Of a DNA stretch of 14,387 nucleotides, positions 1-9,800 are shown piece by piece. Below the pieces are notes generated by a model that ran no database searches, had not been told where the DNA came from, and saw only the letters and a list, made by a program, of their open reading frames with translations. Positions within the stretch are counted from its first letter, which is position 1; every line of letters begins with the position of its first letter. The DNA is taken from contig CAYOLL010000155.1 of the NCBI GenBank assembly GCA_964404765.1, positions 1 through 14,387 on the forward strand. The letters run 5' to 3'. The DNA comes from CAYOLL01 sp964404765 [NCBI: uncultured Gemmatimonadota bacterium]. Lineage in GTDB: Bacteria; 4572-55. The position numbers and the translations under genes are program-made.

Positions 1-31
1 ATGCCAAATTTCGTAGCCAATTTCGGACAAT

Positions 32-451
32 TTGGTACGCGAGAGTGAGGTTAACGTTACATCGGTGTCGGCGCCGCCAAATGCCGGTGTTTGTGTACGC
101 TCGACCACAATGGAAAGCAGTTTCATACAGCCTTTCGTTTTATCACTGTGCGATCCAGCCGGTCTCTGTGACACGGTTTTTGTCAATGTGTACTTCACAT
201 CGGATTCTACGGTTGCAGCGAATTCTGCACTTATTATCCAATATGCCACAGACCAAGTTTTGTACATCAATCTCTCCGTTGTCCGCGATGAAGACGGTAC
301 TGTACCGCCCTACCGTATTTTCGACTTCAACGATGACGGCTTTGTCGATATTAAGGATATTGTCCTGTTTTTGTCCAATCCGGAATGCTTTATGAATATT
401 CACGCCGGGCGATGGCTTGGCATAAGAGGTGGCCCATGCGCATCCGAATGA
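32..451 (+). CDS. C-terminal fragment of a secreted dockerin-type protein
   Basis: The open frame begins after a stop at 14-16; TTG at 32 is only the first possible start, so the true beginning is uncertain and may lie left of the window or be broken by a frameshift. Residues about 7-57 resemble the second half of a bacterial Ig/cadherin-like repeat (CDPAGLCDTVFVNV, like the usual CD..GLCDTATV-type strand). Residues 98-109 form one EF-hand/dockerin calcium loop, with ligands D98, N100, D102, D106 and D109. Type I dockerins normally carry two such loops, and only one is seen here. There is no signal peptide, although these domains belong to exported proteins, which supports a truncated gene or a remnant. 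A terminator starts 47 bases after the stop. The specific function is not recognised. It could equally be annotated as a pseudogene. Confidence 0.5.
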   Translation: MVRESEVNVTSVSAPPNAGVCVRSTTMESSFIQPFVLSLCDPAGLCDTVFVNVYFTSDSTVAANSALIIQYATDQVLYINLSVVRDEDGTVPPYRIFDFNDDGFVDIKDIVLFLSNPECFMNIHAGRWLGIRGGPCASE

Positions 452-497
452 AAGATCGTATACCGTTGGTGAGGTCAAATCATAACAAAAAAAGGAT

Positions 498-530
498 CCG
501 TTGGGCAAGCAAAAGCCCAGCGGTTTTTTT
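498..530 (+). terminator. Intrinsic terminator after the dockerin-type gene
   Basis: A 9-bp stem (CCGTTGGGC at 498-506 with GCCCAGCGG at 515-523, one G-T wobble) with an 8-base A-rich loop is followed by seven T (524-530). An A-run at 487-493 precedes the stem, so weak function on the other strand is possible. It lies 47 bases past the stop at 449-451, which supports real plus-strand transcription of the upstream frame. It also separates that frame from the giant gene. Confidence 0.8.
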
Positions 531-672
531 GCGCAATTTTTTTCTTGATAGAGTGACCGCCGGCTTTCAGTCCAAAACCTGCATTATCGTGCAGAAATTG
601 ACCGCGATTCTAACCTGGCCTGAGCATCACTTCGGCAGGAATTTTAACAAATCCGGCAAAATTTTTTTAAAA

Positions 673-705
673 ATTGTGGCAAAGATGAAAAATCTGTGCC
701 ACAAT
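673..705. promoter_or_regulatory. 33-base inverted repeat, operator or 5' UTR hairpin
   Basis: The outer arms are ATTGTGGCA (673-681) and TGCCACAAT (697-705), a perfect 9-bp match. After one A-G mismatch the pairing resumes with AGAT (683-686) and ATCT (692-695), closing a 5-base GAAAA loop. Its end lies 108 bases before the ATG of the giant gene. The plus strand has no T-run after it, so it is not a plus-strand terminator. On the minus strand five T follow, but no minus-strand gene lies upstream for it to end. A regulator operator or an RNA hairpin in the leader are the likeliest readings. The regulator is unknown. Confidence 0.55.
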
Positions 706-813
706 AGGAATAACCGCCGAGGCAAATTCGACGAGCGGTTTCTTTTGTACTCTTATTTTACACCAGCAATTATGTTAAACCCATGGATATTTTCACGCGC
801 GAGGTAGGAAAAA

Positions 814-3800
814 ATGAGAAAAGGTATCCTGATTGCACTGGCTTTGATGCTGGCGTTTGTCGTAACGCTCCCGTCCGCTTCCGGTGGTTTCGACACGGCT
901 TTTGCCGCTAAACCGGACAAAAAATTTGGCCGTATGTACGGCGTAGTCAAAATTAAAGGCAAAAACGAACGGCTGCGGGTCGGGCTGCGCGGCACCGAAT
1001 ACTATAAGTGGACGGACGCCGCCGGTTATTTTGACTTTAGCGGGCTGGATTTAGGCTCATATCACCTGGAGATATATGACAAGAACCGCCGCATCCTGTA
1101 TGATGAGATGGTGGAGTTGTCGGTCATTTTCAAGGATTATGAGTTTAACAAGGTCTTTTCCGCGGATTGGCTGGATGACGGCACGCCGCAGGCGATGGCC
1201 GCCCGAACCGGCGCTGCGGAGCAGAACTATGGCCGCATTTACGGCACCGTGCGGGATACGTGCTGCAGTCAGGGCAAGCGCTTTCGCGTTGGCCTGAGCA
1301 ACACCGATATCTATGTCTGGACTTCAATTGACGGTTCATACAAGATTGACAATCTGGCGTTGGGTGATTATCAGGTCAATTTTTACGAGTCGGACACGCG
1401 CCAGTTGATTCACGTCGAACAGGTCAATTTGACGCGGGCTTTTTATCAAATCGCTGTTGATCATGCCTATTGCTGCAGCGTTGTGCAAAGTCAACGGCAG
1501 CAGACCGAAACCAGGAAAGACGCGCCAAAGTCCGGCGACGAAGCTATTCCAACCGGGCCGGGCGTTGTTATCGGTAAAGTTGTGCAGCGCGGAGACAACT
1601 CCAATTTTTACAAAGTGCGGCTGCTGGGTATGGGCGTAGATCAGGTTTATTCGACCGACGCCAATGGCAATTTCCGGTTTGACTATTTGCCGCTGGGCAG
1701 CTATAGCGCTTCGATGTACGATCTTGACCGTAACTTTATCTACAGCGAGGAAATCGAGCTGACCAAGATGTTTCCGCGCTATACGCTGAACTATACGCTG
1801 GAGCCAAAGAATCCGCCGGTCATTCAGCCGGTGGACGACGGTCGGCCCAAATGGGGCGTGATTCGCGGCCAAATTGCAGACCGGGCCCGTTCTACTCAGG
1901 TTTTTCAAGTGGAGCTGGAGCCGTTGGGGACCAAGATTTTTGTGGATCGCAATACCGGTGACTATTCATTTAACAAGCTGCCGTTTAAAGATTATACTTT
2001 GCGCGTTTATGATTCCTACGGCCGGGAAATCACCAATCAGACGATTCAATTGACGGGTGACTATGCCGATGTGCGGTTTGATCATTTTATCTCCAGTCCG
2101 GCGCCTGCCCCAGTCCCGACTCAGCAGCAGTCTCCTTCGTCGCAGCCGCAAAAGACCAAAAGCCCACGTGGCTCCATCTATGGTCAATTGCTGAATAAGG
2201 ATGGCGTCGACCATTCTTTCCGCGTCGGTTTAAGCGGGACGGATTCTTACACCTGGACCGACCCAAAAAATGGGGCGTTTGGTTTTGACGACCTGGATTT
2301 GGGCAATTATCAGTTATTGATTTATGATAAGGGCCAGAATATTCTCAGAACCAAGGATATCCATTTAACGAAAATTTTTCCACTCTACGAAGTGACTGAA
2401 ACGCTGTCACCGCTGCGGGCAAGCGGCTCAACCCCAACCCCGCCGGCAAAAGTCAAACCGGCTTCGACTGTTGCGCCGAAACCGGGCCTGATCTACGGCA
2501 CGGTTATCAAGCAGGGCAGTCAGGAGCATCGCTTCCGGGTCGGCCTGAGCAATGTCAATCGCTATGTCTGGACCAATCCAAAAGACGGTTCTTTTGCATT
2601 TGACAATCTGGCGCTGGGTCATTATCAAATGATTATTTATGACGAAGCGCAGCGGATTCAGCGCACGACGGATGTTCATTTGTCGGATGTTTTTCCGGCT
2701 TATAAGGCGGAGGAAGTGTTAAAAGCCGCCCGCCCGCAGGCGCCGCCGAGTGTGAATAAGCCGATGACAACTTCGGCCAGTAAGACCAAAGGTACGATTT
2801 ACGGGACAATACGCTGGGAAAACGGCGGTAAGCCCTTCTTTCGCGTCGGCTTAAGCGGCACCGAGGCTTATAAATGGACGAACGCACAAGACGGTACTTT
2901 TTCCTTTAGCGATCTGGAAATGGGCTTCTATCAGTTTGTGATCTATGATGAAAGCCAGAATTTATGCAAAATGATGGACATTCATCTGACCCCGATTTTT
3001 CCGACGTTTAAAGTCGAATCGACGATTGAGAAGAAGCTGCCGGCGCCGAAAGCCGAGCCGGATGTCTCCGGCTCCATCGTTGGCTCTATTCGTCGTGACG
3101 GGGAAGGCGAGAATTATTATCGCGTGATTGTGCCCGGCACAGATATTATGATTACAACGGATTATTACGGCAATTTTGAGTTGCGCGGGCTTAAGCTAAG
3201 CAATTATGCGTTGCAGATTTACGATTATAAGACCCATGAACATGTTCGTACCCAGGATGTGATGCTGGATCGGATTTTTCCGCGCAAGCAAGTGAACGTG
3301 ACATTGCCCGCCCGTGAAAAACCGAAGCAGAACATTAAGCCAAAAATGCAGCCGACTTCGACTACAAAGCCCAAGGGCAGCGGCATGATTTATGGCCGGA
3401 TTGTTCAAAACGGTGATTGCACTATGTCGCCGATTTTCCGGGTTGCTTTGGGCGATACGGCGGTTACCAGCACTGGCGATGGCTCATTTGCAGTTGAAAA
3501 TCTGCCGTATGGCTCGTATCTGATTCGGGTTTATGACCGGTCACAAAAACTGGTTCATGCCATGGATGTGCAGTTGAATTCGCTGTTCCCGCAATATGAA
3601 GTCTACAAAGAAGTTAAGTGTGATGAAAAGCCGGCAGTGGTCAAGCCGATGGCGATGGATTATGTCAAGCGTAATGCGCTGGTTTATGGCCGGATCAGCC
3701 GTGATGCGGCTTGCAAAGGCTCGGCGGTGTATCGCATTGCCGTGGGCGACACTTCGGCTGTAACCCGCACCGATGGCAGTTTTGAACTGGGCGGTCTGGC

Positions 3801-6800
3801 TTATGGCGCGTATTTAGTGCGCGTTTATGATATGGCCCAGCACCTGGTTAGCGCGGTTGACATTCAATTGAATTCAGTCTTTTTCTCATACGAGTTGAAT
3901 CATCATATCACTTGCCAAAGCAGTGAACCGGCCAAGCCGGCGGAAGTTTTGCCGAAACCAAAATCTGTGCCGCGCGACGGTCTGATTTCCGGGCAGATTA
4001 CTCAGGCGGCTACCTGCGCCAAATCACCGATTTATCGGGTCGCTTTGGGCGACACGGCGGTATCGACGCAGTCCGACGGCACCTTTGAAATTCGTGGTCT
4101 GGCGTATGGCACGTATATGACCCGCGTTTATGACGCCAAGCGCAATCTGGTGCACAGCGACGATGTGCAGTTGAGTTCGGTTTTCCCGTCGTTTAATCTG
4201 GACCTGAATTTGGAGTGTGACGGTCGTCCGGCGCAGGCGCAAAGCTATAAGCCGGGCCGCATTACTGGTCAAATCACTAAAAAAGGCGCGCGCGACAATT
4301 TTTATCGGGTGCGGGTTGCCGGTTTGGACAAAGTAATTTCGACCAATATGTTAGGCGATTTTGAAGTAAAAGACCTTGAATATGGTTTGTATCATATTGT
4401 TGTTTACGATAAGAATCAGCAGAAAGTTTACAATCAGGATGTGGAATTGACCCATGTCTTCCCGGTTTATTTCATGGATGTCAATTTGGAGGATGATAAG
4501 AAGCCGGCAGAAGTCAAGCCGGTGAACGCCTGCGACGGGCGAATTATCGGTCTGGTTAACAAGGAGGGCGCTAAGTCTTTAGCCTATCGCGTGGTATTGA
4601 GCGGCAATTTCCCCGAAGGCAAAGAGCGCATTGCCAGCACCAATATGGCAGGCGGTTTCAGCTTTGATGACCTGGGTTGCGGGACTTATTTTGTAACCGT
4701 CTATGACCTGAATCAGAAAGCGGTTCATGCCCAGTTAGTCGAGTTGACCCGTGTTTTTCCGACTTACAATGTAGAAGTCAAACTGCCGTCCGAGAAGCCG
4801 GTATATCAACCGTTGCCGACCTCTACGCTGCCGGCCAAAAAAGAAGTCTGTGAAGGCAAGATTTATGGCGGAGTCAACAAGAAAGGTGTGAGCGACAACA
4901 CATACCGGATCGTTTTGAGCGGCAACCAGAACTGGAGCAAGGAGCGTTATACGACATCGAGCGCCAGCGGCGCGTTTGCTTTTGAAGCTGTGGATTGTGG
5001 CTCTTACTTTCTCACGGTTTATGATATGGATCAGAAGCCGGTCCATGTCCGGTTGGTGGAAGTCAGCCAGATGTTCCCGATTTCGAAAGTAGAAGTAAAG
5101 CTTGAGGCCGATAAAACCGGCGACTCGCAAACCAGGCCAACCGATTATCAAGCAACAAAGCCGAAATGCACCGGCAAGATTGTCGGCACGCTCATCAAGA
5201 AAGGCGCAGCCAGCAATGTTTACCGGGTGGTAGCTAATGGTGATTTTCCCGACGGCAGCCGCGAACGGGCGGTGACCAGTAATGCATCCGGCAACTTTGT
5301 GTTTGATAACCTGACGTGTGGTTCCTACTTTGTCTCGGCGTATGACATGAACCAGCGCAAAGTCCACGTCCAGCAAGTCGAATTGAATACGATTTTCCCG
5401 ATTTATAATATGGAAGCGGAGTTGGATGCCGACAAGTCGGTTGTCACCCCAACATCCACCCCGGCGCCACAGGCCAATGACTGCACCGGCAAGCTGGTCG
5501 GCGCTGTGGTCAAAAAGGGTGCGGTCAGCCAGACTTATCGCGTTGTGCTAAGCGGTAATTTTGCGGATGGTAAAGACCGGGTCGCTTCAACCAGCGGTTA
5601 CGGTAACTTTGTGTTTGACAACTTGAAGTGTGGTTTTTATGTCGCTTCGGTTTATGATATGACGCAAAAGCGAGTGCATGTCCAGACGATTGAACTGAAT
5701 TATATTTTCCCGGTTTACAATCTGCAAGTTGATCTGGATGCCGATAAAAAAGATACCCCGGTCGTTACACCGACGAAAGATGAATGCGTTGGCAAAGTGG
5801 TCGGCAGCATCACCAAAAAAGGCGCGACTAACCAATCGTATCGCGTGGTGCTGAACGGTTTGAATACGAAAGAGCGCGTGACTTCGACCAATGCTTATGG
5901 CGCATTTACTTTTGACAATCTGAATTGCGGCGTCTACTTTGTGACGGCGTATGATGCCGCGCAGAAGAAAGTGCATGTGCAGCAAGTCGAGCTAAACAGC
6001 ATTTTTCCAGTTTATAATATGGATGTAGACCTGGAAGCGGACAAGCCTGCGCCTGCGCAAACATCGCCTGTGAACGATTGTACGGGAAAACTGGTGGGCT
6101 CGATAACACAGAAAAACGTGCCCAGCCAAACGTACCGTATTGTCCTGAGCGGCAACTTTGCGGATGGCAAAGATCGCATTAAATCGACGAGCAGTTATGG
6201 CAATTTTGAATTTCCAAACTTGAAGTGCGGTTTTTATGTTGCGTCGGTTTACGACATGAATCAAAAGCGGCTGCATGTCCAAACGGTGGAGTTAAATGAT
6301 ATTTTCCCGGTTTATAATATGCAGGTCGATCTGGATGCCGATAAAAAAGCGGTGACACCGGCGACGCCGACAAAAGAAGAGTGTGTGGGCAAGGTGGTCG
6401 GCAGCGTTACCAGAAAAGGCGCGACCAACCAATCTTATCGTCTGGTGCTGAATGGCTTAAACATTAAGGAGCGCGTGACTTCAACCAGCGCTTATGGCTC
6501 GTTTACATTTGATAACCTGACTTGTGGAACTTACTTTGTAACGGTTTATGATCTGAATCAGAAGAAAGTTCACTTGCAAGAGGTCGAGTTAAACAGCGTC
6601 TTCCCGGTTTACAATATGAATGTCGATTTGGAGGCGGATAAGCCGATTCAAGTTGTGCCGACTTCGACTGGCGATTGCACCGGCAAGGTGGTCGGCAGCA
6701 TTACCAAGAAAGGCGCGACCAATCAATCGTATCGCGTGGTGCTGAACGGCTTGAATACGAAGGAGCGTGTGACTTCGACCAATGCTTACGGCTCGTTTAC

Positions 6801-9800
6801 TTTCGACAACTTGAGTTGCGGTGTCTATTTTGTGACGGCTTACGATGCCGCGCAAAAGAAAGTGCATGTGCAGCAAGTCGAGCTAAATAGCATTTTCCCG
6901 GTTTACAACATGGACGTGGATTTGGAAGCGGACAAGCCTGCGCCGACGCAAACGCAGACAACGCCGACGCCGCCGGCGGCGGATTGCACCGGCAAGGTGG
7001 TCGGCAGCGTTACCAAAAAAGGCGCGACCAACCAATCGTATCGCCTGGTGCTGAATGGCTTAAACATTAAGGAGCGCGTGACTTCAACCAGCGCTTATGG
7101 CTCGTTTACATTTGATAACCTGACTTGTGGAACTTACTTTGTAACGGTTTATGATCTGAATCAGAAGAAAGTTCACTTGCAAGAGGTCGAGTTAAACAGC
7201 GTCTTCCCGGTTTACAATATGAATGTCGATTTGGAGGCGGATAAGCCGATTCAAGTTGTGCCGACTTCGACGAACGATTGCACCGGCAAGGTGGTCGGCA
7301 GTATTACCAAAAAAGGCGCGACCAACCAATCGTATCGCGTAGTATTGAACGGTTTGAATACGAAGGAGCGCGTGACTTCGACCAATGCTTATGGCTCGTT
7401 TACTTTCGACAACTTGAATTGCGGTGTCTATTTTGTGACGGCTTACGATGCCACACAGAAGAAAGTGCATGTGCAGCAAGTCGAGCTAAATAGCATTTTC
7501 CCGGTTTACAATGTGGATGTGGATTTGGAAGCGGACAAGCCTGCGCCGACGCAAACGCAGACAACGCCGACGCCGCCAACGGATTGCAGCGGCAAGGTGG
7601 TCGGCAGCATTACCAAAAAAGGCGCGACCAACCAATCGTATCGCGTGGTGCTGAACGGCTTGAATACGAAAGAGCGCGTGACTTCGACCAATGCTTACGG
7701 TTCGTTTACGTTTGATAATCTGACTTGCGGCATCTATTTTGTGACTGCTTACGATGGCAGCCAAAAGAAAGTACATGCGCAGCAAATCGAACTAAATAGC
7801 ATTTTTCCGATCTACAACATGGATGTGGATTTGGAAGCCGACAAGTCCGCCCCGACACAAACAACGCCGACGCCACAGCCTAAGGATGACTGCGCGGGCA
7901 AGCTTGTTGGTTCGATAACGCAAAAAGGTGTGACCAATCAATCGTATCGCATTGTGCTGAGCGGTAATTTTGCCGATGGCAAAGATCGCGTTAAATCGAC
8001 GAGCAACTATGGCAATTTTGAATTCCCCAATCTAAACTGCGGCTTTTATGTTGTGTCGGTTTATGACCTGAGCCAAAAGCGGGTGTATGTTCAGACAATC
8101 GAGTTGAGCTATATCTTCCCGCTGTATAATATGCAGGTAGATTTGGACGCCGAAAAGAAGGACACCACCCCAGCACCGGCAAAGCCCAAAGCTTGCGCGG
8201 GTAAATTGGTTGGAACAATCACTAAGGATGGGTTAGCGCCGCGCCAAAACTACCGTGTGGTGGTTAGCGGCAATAATTTGGAAGATGGCGAGGTCGTGGT
8301 CTCCACGAATGGCGGCGGCAACTTTGCTTTTGATAATCTCAAGTGCGGCAACTACTTTGTCAGCGTGTTCGATATGAATCAAAAGCGGGTGCATGTGCAG
8401 CCGGTTGAGATCAGCAATATTTTTCCGATTTACAACATGGAAGTGGATGTTAAGTCGGAGAAGAGCACTCCGACGCCTGTTACGCCCAAAGATTGTGTGG
8501 GCAAGCTGGTCGGCTCAATCACCAAAGACGGCGCTGCGCCGCGTCAGCCGTATCGTCTGGTTGTTAGTGGCAGTAGCCTGGACGATGAAATTATTGCGAC
8601 GACCAATGGGACCGGCGGCTTCGCGTTTGATAATCTGAAGTGCGGTACCTATTACGTCAGCGTGTTTGATCAGACGCAGAAGCGGGCGCATGTCCAGCCG
8701 GTTGAGATTAGCCGGATTTTTCCGATCTACAATATGGACGTGGATTTGAAGTCCGAGAAAAAAGAATTGCCGCCGGTGGTCACGCCGACTTCCAGCGATG
8801 AGCCGTGCAACGGTCGTATTATTGGAGCGGTAACGGTCAAGGGCGAGACGCCCAAGAAAGCCTATCGCGCGGTTTTGAGTGGCGGTTCGGTGGGTTCAAA
8901 AGAAAAGGCTACCTCTACCAATATCTACGGTAACTTTACTTTTGATGGTGTGGCTTGCGGCAGCTACTTTGTCAGCATTTATGACCTGAACCAGAAGCGG
9001 TTGCAAGTTCAACCGGTCGAGATCAGCCATATCTTCCCACTCTACAATATGGAAGTGGATGTTGAAGCGGATAAAGTTACGCCGGTGACACAGGCAACAC
9101 CGGCAAGTAAGGATAAGTGCAGCGGTCAATTGGTCGGCGAGATTACGCGTAAAGGCGAGACACGAAACTATTACCGCGTCGTATTAAACGGCGGTTTTGC
9201 CGATGGTAAAGAGCGGGTGACTTCAACGAACAGCTCCGGCAGTTTTGCTTTTGATGAGTTGAATTGCGGCTCGTACTTTGTCACTGTGTACGATATGGGT
9301 CAGCGCCGGGTGCATGTTCAGCAGGTTGAAATCAACCACATTTTCCCGATGTATAATCTGGATGTGGAGTTGGATGCCGAAAAGAAGGACGGCTCGGCGA
9401 CGGTAGAGCCGAAGCCGACGCCAAAAACGACGGTTTGCGATGGTAAGCTTTTTGGAACGATCAACAAGAAAGGCGAAGTTCGTCAACTCTATCGCGTTGT
9501 GCTGGGCGGAGACTTTGCGGAAGGCAAGAGCCGAATGCTATCCACCAATAGCACCGGAAACTTTGTCTTTGAAGATCTGAAGTGCGGTATTTATCAGATC
9601 ACGATCTATGATATGAACCAGAAGGCGGTGCACAATCAACAAGTAGCGCTGACGGAAATTTTCCCGATCTACAATATGCAGGTTGATTTGGAAGCGGATA
9701 AGAAAGAAGAGCCCAAGTCGCAAGCCGGTTCGGTCACGCCGGCGGGAGATTGTGCGGGCCGCGTCGTTGGCTCTGTAACCCGGAAAGGCGCGCCAAATGC

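Larger units (their letters stand above)
452..813. other. Noncoding region upstream of the giant gene
   Basis: This 362-base gap holds the terminator at 498-530 and a 33-base inverted repeat at 673-705. An A/T run lies at 658-675. I see no protein-coding frame worth calling: the plus-strand frame at 385-807 runs straight through the terminator and resembles nothing. Promoter candidates for the giant gene are weak. One is TTAACA at 644-649 with a 17-base spacer to TTAAAA at 667-672, which would put the inverted repeat at the start of the transcript. Another is TTGTAC at 745-750 with poor -10 matches around 768-776. Neither is convincing. Confidence 0.6.

Noticed and set aside
143-508. Minus-strand 121-residue frame opposite the dockerin-type gene
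   Set aside because: The plus frame has a recognisable calcium loop and a correctly placed terminator; the minus frame has neither.
385-807. Plus-strand 140-residue frame between the dockerin-type gene and the giant gene
   Set aside because: It overlaps the end of the upstream gene, runs through the intrinsic terminator and hairpin, has basic low-quality composition and resembles no protein.
4735-5376. Long antisense frame (213 residues), with similar ones at 1336-1908, 5587-5985 and others inside the giant gene
   Set aside because: They are shadows of the repeat units. The same antisense peptide recurs with each unit because the DNA repeats, and the sense frame is clearly the selected one.
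5785-7890. Regular repeats that might suggest CRISPR or a satellite array
   Set aside because: The periodicity is about 300 bases, in frame, and encodes a conserved protein domain; there are no short repeats with unique spacers.
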